Assembly: GCF_031987975.1 (NCBI RefSeq)
Contig: NZ_DALZYX010000003.1
Location: 62,001 to 126,000 of the forward strand
Source: Pseudescherichia sp031987975
GTDB taxonomy: Bacteria > Pseudomonadota > Gammaproteobacteria > Enterobacterales > Enterobacteriaceae
Direction: 5' to 3'
DNA length: 64,000 nt
The notes under the pieces were generated by a model. The model worked only from the letters and a program-made list of their open reading frames with translations. It was not told the DNA's origin and searched no databases. The first letter of the stretch is position 1, and each line of letters begins with the position of its first letter. Positions 25,793-34,395 of the stretch are shown here, one piece after another. The translations under genes were made by a program, and so were the position numbers.

Positions 25793-27940
25793 CTACACCG
25801 CCGCGTCGCGCAGGCGGGTTTTCATCGCCTGATAGGTGGTCTGGGTATAGTTTTCCGCCCAGGGCTGATCGGCAATGGCGCTAACCTTCACGGCGCAGTA
25901 CTTGGTCTCCGGCGTTTTGGAGATAGGGTCAAGGTTGTCCTGGGTTAACTCGTTGCAGGCCCCAATCCACCACTGGTAGGTCATGTAGACGCTGCCCCGA
26001 TTAATGCGCTCATTAACGTCAGCTCGGCTGATCACCTTCCCACGCCGGGACTCTACCCACACCAGCTGTCGATCATGGATACCGAGCGCCAGGGCATCAT
26101 CCGGGTTGATCTGCACAAAGCCCGGCTCGTCGGCCAGGGTTTGCAGCGCCGCGCAGTTGCCGGTCATCGAGCGGCAGGAGTAGTGCCCCACCTCGCGTAC
26201 GGTGCAGAGCACCAGCGGGAAGTCGGCATCCGGCACTTCGGCGGGCGCGCGCCACTGCGCCGCAAACAGGTGCCCTTTGCCGTCCGGGGTATCGAACCTG
26301 TTTCCCTGGTAGAGGTACGGCGTACCCGGATGATCCAGGGTTGGACAGGGCCACTGTACATGTCCCATATCGCCCATCTTCTCGTAGGTGACGCCGTAGA
26401 AGAGCGGGCACAGCTCGCGCAGCTCATCCCAGATCTGCTGGTTGCTGTCGTAGTGCATCGGGTAGCCCATCTCGGTAGCGATCAGGCTGATGATCTCCCA
26501 GTCGCGTTTGACGTTGTACTGCGCCTCTACCGCCTTCTCGAAGCGCTGGAAGCCACGATCGGCACAGGTAAAGACGCCGCCGTGTTCACCCCATGAGGTC
26601 GCGGGCAGCAGAACATCCGCCTGCTCGGCGGTTTTGGTCATAAAAATATCCTGCACCACCACGAAGTCGAGCGCCTCAAAGCCCTTGCGTACCAGGCCCA
26701 GGTCGGCTTCGGTCTGGAGCGGATCCTCACCCATGATGTAGTAGGCTTTGATCTTGCCCTCCAGCGCCAGGTGCGGCACTTCGGTAATGCGCACTCCGAC
26801 CTGGTCATCCATATCCGCAGCGTTGATACCCCAGGCCCTGGCGAATTTCTCCCGCACCGCCGGATCCACCACGTCCTGGTAGCCAGGGAACTGGTTGGGG
26901 ATCACCCCCATATCGCACGCCCCCTGGACGTTGTTCTGCCCACGCACCGGCCCGACGCCGACATGCTCCCGGCCCAGGTTGCCGGTGAGCAGCGCCAGGC
27001 TCGCCAGGCCTTTCACCACGTCCACCGCCTGGCCGAACTGGGTGACGCCCATGCCCCACATAATGGTGGCCGACGGTGCTGCGGCGTAGGTACGCATCGC
27101 CTGACGAATCTGCTGGGCACTGACCCCGGTCAGGTGCTCAACCGCCTCGGGCGCATAGTCTTTGACCACCTCACGATAGGCATCAAGGCCGCGGGTAAAG
27201 CTGGCCACGTACTCCCTGTCGTACAGCTCCTCCTCCAGCAGCACGTAGCCAAAGGCGTTGACCAGCGCCATATTGCAGCCGTTGTTGATCTGTAGATGCT
27301 GATCGGCAATGCGCGCGGTTTCGATCCGGCGCGGATCGCAGACGATGATCTTCGCTCCGTTCTGTTTGGCTTTGATCACCCGGCGGGCAACGATCGGATG
27401 CGAGTCGGCGCAGTTGTAGCCGAACACCAGCAGGCAGCGGGAGTGTTCAATATCGCCGATGGAGTTGCTCATCGCCCCGTTGCCCAATGCCTCCTGCAGG
27501 CCCGCTACCGACGGGCCGTGGCAGACCCGGGCGCAGCAGTCAACGTTGTTAGTGTGCAGCACGCCGCGGGCAAACTTCTGCATCACGTAGTTGGTTTCGT
27601 TGCCGGTACCGCGCGAGGAGCCGGTGGTCATGATCGCCCGGCCACCGTACTGGGCCTTGATCTCCCCCAGCCGTTTTGCCGTGTAGCGAATGGCTTCATC
27701 CCAGCTTACGGGCGTAAGTTTGCCGCCTTTCTGGTAGCGGATCATCGGCTGGGTCAGGCGCGGCGTCAGGAGTTTCGTATCGTTAAGGAAATCCCAGCCG
27801 TAGTAGCCCTTCAGGCAGAGCTGATTCTGGTTAGTGATACCTTCCGCCGCTTCGGCACGAATAATTTTGTTGTTATCGACTACCAGCTTCAGTTTGCAGC
27901 CTGCGCCGCAGTATGGACAAACGCTCGTAATTTTTTTCAT
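25793..27940 (-). CDS. fdhF: Formate dehydrogenase H paralogue with Cys140 in place of Sec
   Basis: A 715-residue molybdopterin enzyme, the exact length of E. coli FdhF, closely similar along its whole length. The N-terminal [4Fe-4S] Cys set is CPYCGAGC (8-15) plus Cys42. The active-site region CCARVCHGPSV has Cys140, encoded by TGC at 27521-27523, where FDH-H has selenocysteine (UGA); the adjacent catalytic His141 is kept. Formate oxidation coupled to hydrogenase 3 is the expected role. Cys forms of FDH are known to work but usually more slowly. It sits between hydN and hypF, which are adjacent in E. coli. A Sec-type fdhF may exist elsewhere in the genome. Confidence 0.92.
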   Translation of the reverse strand: MKKITSVCPYCGAGCKLKLVVDNNKIIRAEAAEGITNQNQLCLKGYYGWDFLNDTKLLTPRLTQPMIRYQKGGKLTPVSWDEAIRYTAKRLGEIKAQYGGRAIMTTGSSRGTGNETNYVMQKFARGVLHTNNVDCCARVCHGPSVAGLQEALGNGAMSNSIGDIEHSRCLLVFGYNCADSHPIVARRVIKAKQNGAKIIVCDPRRIETARIADQHLQINNGCNMALVNAFGYVLLEEELYDREYVASFTRGLDAYREVVKDYAPEAVEHLTGVSAQQIRQAMRTYAAAPSATIMWGMGVTQFGQAVDVVKGLASLALLTGNLGREHVGVGPVRGQNNVQGACDMGVIPNQFPGYQDVVDPAVREKFARAWGINAADMDDQVGVRITEVPHLALEGKIKAYYIMGEDPLQTEADLGLVRKGFEALDFVVVQDIFMTKTAEQADVLLPATSWGEHGGVFTCADRGFQRFEKAVEAQYNVKRDWEIISLIATEMGYPMHYDSNQQIWDELRELCPLFYGVTYEKMGDMGHVQWPCPTLDHPGTPYLYQGNRFDTPDGKGHLFAAQWRAPAEVPDADFPLVLCTVREVGHYSCRSMTGNCAALQTLADEPGFVQINPDDALALGIHDRQLVWVESRRGKVISRADVNERINRGSVYMTYQWWIGACNELTQDNLDPISKTPETKYCAVKVSAIADQPWAENYTQTTYQAMKTRLRDAAV

Positions 27941-27977
27941 CAGTAACAGACCTGTTAAAAGTTGAAATACTGTTCAG

Positions 27978-28523
27978 TTAAAAGAGAAGTGAGGCGGCGG
28001 TATCGAGGGCCGCGCGGCGGCGTTTCTCGGCGCTGAGCTGCTCCAGACGTGCCCTGTCGACGCAGACCAGTGCCTCGGTAGGACAGACCTCCATGCAGGC
28101 GGGACCGGCTTCGCGGGTGTGGCAGAGGTCGCACTTGTTGGCCTCGGCTTTCTCCGCCCGCACGTTCAGGCCCGCGCCGCTGTTGCGGATCACCGGGCGC
28201 ACAACGACCTCCATCGCGCCATAGGGGCAGGCGACCACGCAGGTTTTGCACCCGATGCAGCGCTCCTGCATGACGTTAACAAAACCTTTGTCACGGCTGA
28301 TGGCGCCGTTGGGGCAGACGTTGGCGCACGGGGCGTCTTCGCACTGGCGGCACAGGGTGGCGGTAGAGACGTTCACGCCTTTAATAACGTGAATACGCGG
28401 CAGGAAGGTGTCGGGGGTTAAAGAGGCACAATCCTGTTGCGCCTGATGGGAGACCACGCAGGCAACTTCGCAGGTACGGCAGCCAATACATTTACTGGCG
28501 TCGGCCATGATGAAACGGTTCAT
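27978..28523 (-). CDS. hydN: HydN, four-cluster ferredoxin-like protein
   Basis: A 181-residue [4Fe-4S] protein of the HycB/HydN/AegA-type family with four Cys clusters: CIGCRTCEVAC (12-22), CRQCEDAPCANVCP (about 58-71), CIGCKTCVVACP (about 87-98) and CDLCHTREAGPACMEVCP (about 132-149). It carries electrons between FdhF and partners. The frame opens at 28538, but the ATG at 28523 has GGAG 6 bases upstream and matches the E. coli start MNRFI. It is the first gene of the hydN-fdhF-hypF(-nickel permease) unit. Confidence 0.95.
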   Translation of the reverse strand: MNRFIMADASKCIGCRTCEVACVVSHQAQQDCASLTPDTFLPRIHVIKGVNVSTATLCRQCEDAPCANVCPNGAISRDKGFVNVMQERCIGCKTCVVACPYGAMEVVVRPVIRNSGAGLNVRAEKAEANKCDLCHTREAGPACMEVCPTEALVCVDRARLEQLSAEKRRRAALDTAASLLF

Positions 28524-28557
28524 CAAATTCTCCAGCATTAACGGTAGTGTGCCGGAG

Positions 28558-28575
28558 TATTCACGAATCGTGCCA
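28558..28575 (-). promoter_or_regulatory. Sigma-54 promoter of hydN
   Basis: On the minus strand TGGCACGATTCGTGAA gives a perfect -24 (TGGCAC) with -12 GA instead of GC. It lies about 35-50 bases upstream of hydN. The E. coli hydN-hypF operon is FhlA/sigma-54 dependent. Confidence 0.65.
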
Positions 28576-28620
28576 GAGTTTATTTTATTGATTTATATAG
28601 GTTTTAAAATAAAGGGAAAC

Positions 28621-28656
28621 TGTCATCGACACTTGTGACGATGACAGCTGTCGATG
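28621..28656 (-). promoter_or_regulatory. Candidate FhlA upstream activating region of hydN
   Basis: TGTCATCG (28621-28628) and CGATGACA (28639-28646) form a perfect inverted repeat, followed by another TGTCGATGTCA-like half site. This is the usual distance (60-100 bases) upstream of the sigma-54 promoter. It also resembles the TGTCATTTCGACA element near hycA. It could instead be an ascG terminator hairpin, but no T tract follows on that strand. Confidence 0.5.
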
Positions 28657-29670
28657 TCAGGCGTGTGGGCCATCGCTAACGGAGCCGCGCAGGATCAGCT
28701 GCCCGGTAAACGTTGGCTGAGACGTAAACCCTCCCCCGTCGAGCATAAAAATAAGGCGGTTAATGGTCTCTTTGATCATCTCCGTCACCGGGATTTTAAC
28801 GCTGGCTAAGGGCGGGACGGTATAGGGGGCGATGGCGATATCATCGAAGCCAATCACCGACACCTGCTCGGGGACAGCAATGCCGCTGCTGTGCAGCTGG
28901 CTAATCGCCCCGATGGCCATATCATCATTGCTGGCTACCAGCGCGCTGAAGCGCACCCCGCGATCCAGCAGCGTCGCAACGCTTGCCGAGCCGCTGGCAG
29001 GCGTCCACTTTCCTTCGACAATCAGCTCGTTACGCACCGCCACGCCGTGCCGCTCCAACGCCTCTCTATAGCCGGAGAGACGCTCGTTGCCGGTAGGCGA
29101 GTCGAGGGAGCCGGTGATAAAGGCGATATCCCGATGCCCCTGGGCCAGCAGCGTCTCTACCGCCGCCAGGCTGGTGGCCTTTTGATCGCAGTAGACGCAG
29201 TGGCTGCTGTTTTTACGCAGCCGCCGGTTGAGCACCATAATGGGCTGGGTATGGCCGTCGATGATCGTGTCGATCTCGTCAACGCTGAGAAAGCGAGGGT
29301 AGATCACGATCGCATCGCAGCGTAGATCGAGTAAATACTGGATCGCCTGCCGCTCCTCCTCGGCGCTGTGTTTGCCGTCGGCGAGGATCAGCTGGCGGCC
29401 ACGATCTTCCGTCATCCGTGCCGCGTGAAACAGCAGCTCGCTGAAGTAGACCCCGTGATAGAGGGTATTGGTCACCACCAGCCCAAGAGTCTGGGTGGTT
29501 TTTGCCGCCAGGTTACGCGCCAGCAGGTTGGGCCGATAGCCGCTCTCTTCGATAGCCCTGAATACGCGCTCCTTCGTCTCCTGGCCGACGTAGCCGTTAC
29601 CTGACAGCACGCGGGACACCGTCGCCTTCGATACCCCTGCCCGCTTCGCTACCTCCAGCATCGTGGTCAT
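28657..29670 (-). CDS. ascG: AscG, LacI-family repressor
   Basis: A 337-residue repressor of the beta-glucoside (arbutin, salicin, cellobiose) operon ascFB. N-terminal helix-turn-helix TMLEVAKRAGVSKATVSRVL (3-22), hinge helix near residue 50-58, and a periplasmic-binding-protein-like effector domain. Strongly similar to E. coli AscG. Divergent from ascF, with candidate operators between. A good AAGGAAAG ribosome binding site is present. Confidence 0.94.
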   Translation of the reverse strand: MTTMLEVAKRAGVSKATVSRVLSGNGYVGQETKERVFRAIEESGYRPNLLARNLAAKTTQTLGLVVTNTLYHGVYFSELLFHAARMTEDRGRQLILADGKHSAEEERQAIQYLLDLRCDAIVIYPRFLSVDEIDTIIDGHTQPIMVLNRRLRKNSSHCVYCDQKATSLAAVETLLAQGHRDIAFITGSLDSPTGNERLSGYREALERHGVAVRNELIVEGKWTPASGSASVATLLDRGVRFSALVASNDDMAIGAISQLHSSGIAVPEQVSVIGFDDIAIAPYTVPPLASVKIPVTEMIKETINRLIFMLDGGGFTSQPTFTGQLILRGSVSDGPHA

Positions 29671-29751
29671 GATTGCTTTCCTTTCATTTGCATATCCGCA
29701 GTTTACTGCACTACCGGCGGATTTGCAGGGCTTTACCCATTGCGATCTTCA

Positions 29752-29830
29752 GTGATCCGTTTCACGGTTCTAAACATCCGCCATTGAATATAAAAATGAA
29801 ACTCAGCATGATTTTGTGGAACCGGTTTCC
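29752..29830. promoter_or_regulatory. AscG operator candidates
   Basis: GTGATCCGTTTCAC (29752-29765) and GGAACCGGTTTCC (29818-29830) resemble the AscG consensus TGAAACCGGTTTCA. The second has a perfect AACCGGTT core. Both are in the ascG-ascF intergenic region, where two AscG sites are known in E. coli. Confidence 0.65.
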
Positions 29831-29892
29831 TACATCACGTCTCATCGCTCGCGGTGCAGTCGTAACCCAATACTAAAACAGGATAAAATCCG

Positions 29893-31341
29893 ATGGCCAA
29901 AAACTATGCCGCGCTGGCGACGACCGTGGTCACCGCGCTGGGCGGGGCGGACAATATCGCCGCCGTCACCCACTGCATGACGCGCCTGCGTTTTGTAGTA
30001 AAAGATGAGACGCAAATCGACAGCGCCACGCTGAAGAGCACCCCGGGCGTGATGGGCGTGGTGCGCAGCGACAGCCAGTGTCAGGTGATCATTGGCAATA
30101 CGGTGTCGCAGGCCTATGCCGAAGTGGTACGCCTGCTGCCGGCCGATATGCAGCCAGTGGTTGATACCGGACCGCAGAAGCTGACCCTGCGACGCATTGG
30201 CGCAGGGATCCTCGACGCGCTGATCGGTACCATGTCGCCGCTGATCCCGGCGATCATCGGCGGATCGATGGTCAAGCTGCTGGCGATGATCCTTGAGATG
30301 ACCGGCGTGCTGGAGAAAGGCTCCTCTACCCTGACGATCCTCACTGTGATCGGCGACGGGGCCTTCTTCTTCCTGCCGCTGATGGTAGCGGCCTCGGCGG
30401 CGGTGAAATTTAAAACCAACATGTCGCTGGCAATTGCCATCGCCGGGGTGCTGGTTCATCCGAGCTTCATCGAGCTGATGGCGAAGGCGGCCCAGGGCCA
30501 GCAGGTGGAGTTCGCCCTGGTTCCGGTGACGGCGGTGAAGTACACCTACACGGTGATCCCGGCGCTGGTGATGACCTGGTGCCTCTCTTACATTGAGCGC
30601 TGGGTGGATCGCATTACCCCGGCGGTGACGAAAAACTTCCTTAAGCCGATGCTGATCGTACTGATCGCCGCCCCGCTCGCCATCCTGCTGATCGGGCCGA
30701 TCGGGATCTGGATCGGCAGTGCCATCTCCGCGCTGGTCTACACCATTCACAGCTACCTGGGCTGGCTGTCGGTTGCCATTATGGGCGCGCTCTGGCCGCT
30801 GCTGGTGATGACCGGCATGCACCGCGTCTTTACCCCGACCATCATTCAGACCATCGCCGAGACCGGCAAAGAGGGTATGGTCATGCCGTCCGAAATCGGA
30901 GCCAACCTGTCGCTGGGCGGCTCGTCGCTGGCGGTGGCATGGAAAACTAAAAACCCGGAGCTGCGCCAGACGGCGCTGGCGGCGGCGGCCTCGGCCATTC
31001 TGGCGGGTATCTCCGAGCCTGCGCTCTACGGGGTGGCGGTGCGCCTGAAGCGCCCGCTGGTCGCCAGCCTGATCAGCGGTTTTATCTGCGGCGCGGTGGC
31101 CGGGATCGCCGGGCTTGCCAGCCACTCAATGGCCGCGCCGGGACTCTTTACCAGCGTACAATTTTTCGATCCGGCTAATCCAATGAGCATTGTCTGGGTC
31201 TTTGCCGTGATGGGGCTGGCAGTAGTGCTGTCGTTTGTGCTCACCCTGCTGCTGGGCTTTGAAGATCTGCCCGTCGAGGATGAGGCAGCCAAAGCGCGCG
31301 CGTTGCAGGCGGCAAAGCCAGCGGCAGCGGCCAGAGCCTGA
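29893..31341 (+). CDS. ascF: AscF, PTS EIIBC for beta-glucosides
   Basis: A 482-residue permease that imports and phosphorylates aryl-beta-glucosides or cellobiose. The EIIB domain carries the phosphorylated Cys in AAVTHCMTRLRFVVKD (about 24-39). The EIIC domain spans about residues 105-460 with roughly ten membrane segments and the GITEP-like motif GISEPALYG near 377. E. coli AscF has 485 residues. Overlapping long frames on the opposite strand are shadows. Confidence 0.95.
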   Translation: MAKNYAALATTVVTALGGADNIAAVTHCMTRLRFVVKDETQIDSATLKSTPGVMGVVRSDSQCQVIIGNTVSQAYAEVVRLLPADMQPVVDTGPQKLTLRRIGAGILDALIGTMSPLIPAIIGGSMVKLLAMILEMTGVLEKGSSTLTILTVIGDGAFFFLPLMVAASAAVKFKTNMSLAIAIAGVLVHPSFIELMAKAAQGQQVEFALVPVTAVKYTYTVIPALVMTWCLSYIERWVDRITPAVTKNFLKPMLIVLIAAPLAILLIGPIGIWIGSAISALVYTIHSYLGWLSVAIMGALWPLLVMTGMHRVFTPTIIQTIAETGKEGMVMPSEIGANLSLGGSSLAVAWKTKNPELRQTALAAAASAILAGISEPALYGVAVRLKRPLVASLISGFICGAVAGIAGLASHSMAAPGLFTSVQFFDPANPMSIVWVFAVMGLAVVLSFVLTLLLGFEDLPVEDEAAKARALQAAKPAAAARA

Positions 31342-31359
31342 TTTAACAAGAGGTAAATT

Positions 31360-32784
31360 ATGTCTGTATTTCCAGAGGGATTTTTATGGGGCGGCGCACT
31401 GGCCGCCAACCAGTCGGAAGGAGCGTATCGCGAGGGCGGCAAGGGGCTGACCACCGTCGATACTATTCCGCACGGCGCAAACCGTCTGCCGGTCAAGCTG
31501 GGCCTGGAAAAGCGCTTTGCCCTGCGCGACGATGAGTTCTACCCCAGCCACGAGGCGATCGATTTCTATCATCGCTACCGGGAAGATATTGCCCTGATGG
31601 CAGAGATGGGCTTCACCGTGTTTCGCACCTCTATCGCCTGGGCGCGCCTCTATCCCAACGGCGACGAACTGACGCCTAATCCCGAAGGAATTGCCTTTTA
31701 CAGAGCGGTGTTTGAGGAGTGCCGGAAGTACAACATCGAGCCGCTGGTGACCCTGTGCCACTTCGATGTGCCGATGCATCTGGTGCGCGAATACGGCTCA
31801 TGGCGTAACCGTAAGATGGTAGAGTTCTTCACCCGCTACGCCCGCACCTGTTTCGAGGCGTTTGACGGGCTGGTGAAGTACTGGCTGACCTTCAATGAAA
31901 TTAACATTATGCTGCATAGCCCCTACTCGGGCGCGGGGCTGGTGTTCGAGGAGGGTGAGAACCCGGAGTGGGTCAAGTACCAGGCGGCGCACCACGAGCT
32001 GATCGCCAGCGCGCTGGCCACCCAAATCGCCCATGAAGTGAACACGAACAATCAGGTCGGCTGTATGCTGGCGGGCGGTAACTTTTATCCCTACTCCTGC
32101 AAACCTGAAGACGTCTGGGCAGCGCTGGAGAAGGATCGGGAAAACCTGTTTTTCATTGATGTCCAGGCGCGGGGAGCCTATCCGGCGTGGACGGGGCGCA
32201 TGTTCCGCGAGAAGGGGATCGCCATCGAAATCCTGCCCGGTGACGATGAGATCCTCAAGCACACCGTCGATTTTGTGTCGTTCAGCTACTACGCCTCCCG
32301 CTGCGCCTCGGCGGAGATGAACGCGGGCAACACCAGCGCGGCCAACGTCGTTAAGTCGCTGAAAAACCCTTATATCGAGGCCAGCGAGTGGGGCTGGGGC
32401 ATCGATCCCCTCGGCCTGCGCATCACCATGAACATGATGTATGACCGCTACCAGAAGCCGCTGTTCCTGGTGGAAAACGGGCTGGGCGCGCGGGACGCGT
32501 TTGACGCTAACGGCGAGATTAACGACGATTACCGCATCAGCTACCTGCGGGAGCATATTCGCGCCATGGGCGAGGCGGTGGCAGACGGCATTCCCCTGCT
32601 CGGTTACACCTCCTGGGGCTGTATCGATCTGGTGGCCGCCTCAACCGGTGAGATGAGCAAGCGCTACGGCTTTGTCTACGTTGATCGCGATGACCATGGC
32701 AACGGCACCCTTGACCGCGTCCGCAAGAAGTCGTTCTGGTGGTATAAGAAGGTGATCGCCAGCAACGGGGCGGATCTGGAGTAG
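31360..32784 (+). CDS. ascB: AscB, 6-phospho-beta-glucosidase
   Basis: A 474-residue GH1 enzyme that hydrolyses the phosphorylated beta-glucosides delivered by AscF. The acid/base Glu is in LTFNEIN (about 177-183, N-E-I) and the nucleophile in PLFLVENGLGARD (about 367-379, V-E-N-G). An AAGAGG ribosome binding site is 7 bases before the ATG, and ascF ends 18 bases upstream. Confidence 0.97.
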   Translation: MSVFPEGFLWGGALAANQSEGAYREGGKGLTTVDTIPHGANRLPVKLGLEKRFALRDDEFYPSHEAIDFYHRYREDIALMAEMGFTVFRTSIAWARLYPNGDELTPNPEGIAFYRAVFEECRKYNIEPLVTLCHFDVPMHLVREYGSWRNRKMVEFFTRYARTCFEAFDGLVKYWLTFNEINIMLHSPYSGAGLVFEEGENPEWVKYQAAHHELIASALATQIAHEVNTNNQVGCMLAGGNFYPYSCKPEDVWAALEKDRENLFFIDVQARGAYPAWTGRMFREKGIAIEILPGDDEILKHTVDFVSFSYYASRCASAEMNAGNTSAANVVKSLKNPYIEASEWGWGIDPLGLRITMNMMYDRYQKPLFLVENGLGARDAFDANGEINDDYRISYLREHIRAMGEAVADGIPLLGYTSWGCIDLVAASTGEMSKRYGFVYVDRDDHGNGTLDRVRKKSFWWYKKVIASNGADLE

Positions 32785-32790
32785 TCTGTA

Positions 32791-32818
32791 GGCCCGGTAA
32801 GCACAGCGCTACCGGGCG
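32791..32818 (+). repeat. REP-like palindrome after ascB
   Basis: GCCCGGTA (32792-32799) and TACCGGGC (32810-32817) form an 8-bp stem with a 10-base loop, preceded by GTAG. This is the form of enterobacterial REP/BIME units and probably helps end the asc transcript. Confidence 0.7.
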
Positions 32819-32823
32819 TCATG

Positions 32824-33192
32824 TCACTGAGGATCGATCAGATCCACGACCATGCTTAAAATTTCATCCATGATATGCGGAGCAACAGTGGCAGCATAAC
32901 GCGCTTTACGGGCAGATAAATCGAGTGCACGTAGCTGATAACACAGCACTACCCCGGTGATCTTCCCCGTATCCGTGCTTTCACCATCCAGCCAGACCGT
33001 GACAGCATGGGAGCGTGCTAGCGAGCCACCGCTGGTTACCGGCACACAGACCGCAGTCCCCAGTGCCGAGACAAGCTTTCTATCTGAAATCACCAGATAG
33101 TAGTGCGCACCTTTGAACTCATGCCCCTCTACCGGATCGCCGTTGACGTGCCATATCTCTCCCTTTGCTGGTGTTTTCCTTCCCTGCGCCAT
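32824..33192 (-). CDS. MazF/PemK-like toxin
   Basis: A 122-residue PemK/MazF/ChpB-family endoribonuclease toxin. The family start is visible (GEIWHVNGDPVEGHEFKGAHYYLVIS, about 11-36), followed by CVPVTSGG and the GVVLCYQLRALDL strand near 81-93. The ATG overlaps the antitoxin stop by one base (TGATG), the usual coupling of such pairs. It lies between ascB and hycI, which are adjacent in E. coli. Confidence 0.88.
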   Translation of the reverse strand: MAQGRKTPAKGEIWHVNGDPVEGHEFKGAHYYLVISDRKLVSALGTAVCVPVTSGGSLARSHAVTVWLDGESTDTGKITGVVLCYQLRALDLSARKARYAATVAPHIMDEILSMVVDLIDPQ

Positions 33193-33464
33193 CAGATCTC
33201 CTCCTTGCCCTGTGGCTTATCGGCTAGTTCATCCGCAAGATCGGTATTAAAACTGGCGATCTCCTGGCTATCTATTCCCTGCAGTATCTCCGTGACTGAA
33301 CGGCGTCCTCTGGCAACGCGTTTTGCTGGCGTCATGCTAACTGAATTACCGTTGGTGCTCACAACCAATGTGGTCCCTGCGGTCCAACCCATAGCGGTGG
33401 CAATCTCACCAGGAATTGTGACGACTACGGCACCGCCTTGCTGCCTAAGTTTTGTTAGTGGCAT
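33192..33464 (-). CDS. MazE/AbrB-like antitoxin
   Basis: A 90-residue antitoxin with the AbrB-type swapped-hairpin N terminus (TKLRQQGGAVVVTIPGEIATAMG, 4-26) and an acidic toxin-binding C terminus (about 55-90). It precedes and overlaps the MazF-like toxin. Repeats upstream (33494-33535) are likely autoregulatory operators. Confidence 0.87.
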   Translation of the reverse strand: MPLTKLRQQGGAVVVTIPGEIATAMGWTAGTTLVVSTNGNSVSMTPAKRVARGRRSVTEILQGIDSQEIASFNTDLADELADKPQGKEEI

Positions 33465-33493
33465 AGCGCCTCCATTGAGTGTAACAATGTCTC

Positions 33494-33535
33494 ACTCTAA
33501 GTATACTCTAAGTTACACAAAGTCACACTAAGAGT
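33494..33535 (-). promoter_or_regulatory. Operator-like repeats of the MazEF-like pair
   Basis: ACTCTAAGT occurs at 33494-33502 and again at 33505-33513, and an inverted relative ACTAAGAGT at 33527-33535. All are in the 72-base space upstream of the antitoxin gene. Autorepression through such repeats is normal for MazE-type antitoxins; binding here is inferred. Confidence 0.55.
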
Positions 33536-33536
33536 G

Positions 33537-33992
33537 TCACAGCGCCGTAAATCCCCCCTGCCCCTGCCAGCCCTCAAGCCGCTGATAGACCGTTTCCACG
33601 GCCTCTTTTACCGGCGGCGTCATCGGGTAGTAGAAGCCGACAATATCCGGCTGAATGCCAAGGAAGATCGTCTCACCTACATCCTCTTTAAGCTGATCCA
33701 CCAGATAGTTCAGCGGCATATTGTGGGTGGTCATCATAAACAGCTCGGCAATATCGTCGGGATCGATAATGCGGATCTCGCCGGGGTTGAGTCCCATGTC
33801 GGTGGCGTCAACGATCAGCAGGCGATCCGGACGCAGCTCACGGATCGCCACCACGTCATTCTCCGGGGCGCTGCCGCCGTCGATGACCCGCCACGCGCCG
33901 GGCTGCCGGGCGGCGCACATCTCCGCCAGCAGCGGGCCTGCGCCATCGTCGCCCATCATGCTGTTGCCTACGCAGAGTAAAACGTCAGTCAC
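33537..33992 (-). CDS. hycI: HycI, protease that matures HycE
   Basis: A 151-residue hydrogenase-3 maturation endopeptidase that removes the HycE C-terminal peptide after nickel insertion. The nickel-sensing Asp residues are in GNSMMGDDGAGPLL (8-21) and VDATDMGL (about 60-67), and His near 88 (MTTHNMPL). It starts with GTG, overlapping hycH by 8 bases. E. coli HycI has 156 residues. Confidence 0.95.
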   Translation of the reverse strand: MTDVLLCVGNSMMGDDGAGPLLAEMCAARQPGAWRVIDGGSAPENDVVAIRELRPDRLLIVDATDMGLNPGEIRIIDPDDIAELFMMTTHNMPLNYLVDQLKEDVGETIFLGIQPDIVGFYYPMTPPVKEAVETVYQRLEGWQGQGGFTAL

Positions 33993-34395
33993 GAACTCTC
34001 CTCACCATCAGATAGATGGCGCTCTCCTGATGAATATCATGCAGCATGCTGAGCAGCACGCTGCTCCACGTCTGCTGCTGCGGGGTCTGAACCGCCAGCG
34101 CCCGGTCAAAGGCACCTGCCAGCATCGCGATATGCGAATGGTCGATAACGATCTCGCCATACTTCGGCACCCCTGCCATTTTGCGACGGGCGGTGCTCCC
34201 CTCCTCCAGGGTGGCGATCCACGTCAGATAGTCGTCCCATGGACAGGTCAGCGCCGCCTCCAGGCAGTCGATCACCCCTAAGTGGTGACCAATGGCGAGG
34301 CTATAGTAAACCACCTGCTGCGCCTCGGCGGGCGTCGCGTCGTTTTCATCGATAAACTTCCGGCTCAGCTGGCTGAAGACCACGGATTCACTCAT
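33985..34395 (-). CDS. hycH: HycH, hydrogenase 3 maturation protein
   Basis: A 136-residue protein collinear with E. coli HycH, starting MSESVVFSQLSRKFIDEND. It is required for processing of HycE, though its exact biochemical role is not settled. It overlaps hycG (ATGA) upstream and hycI downstream. Confidence 0.94.
   Translation of the reverse strand: MSESVVFSQLSRKFIDENDATPAEAQQVVYYSLAIGHHLGVIDCLEAALTCPWDDYLTWIATLEEGSTARRKMAGVPKYGEIVIDHSHIAMLAGAFDRALAVQTPQQQTWSSVLLSMLHDIHQESAIYLMVRRVRD

Noticed and set aside
29842..31125. 427-residue frame on the minus strand
   Set aside because: Antisense to ascF, very rich in His/Arg/Gln, low-complexity; a shadow.
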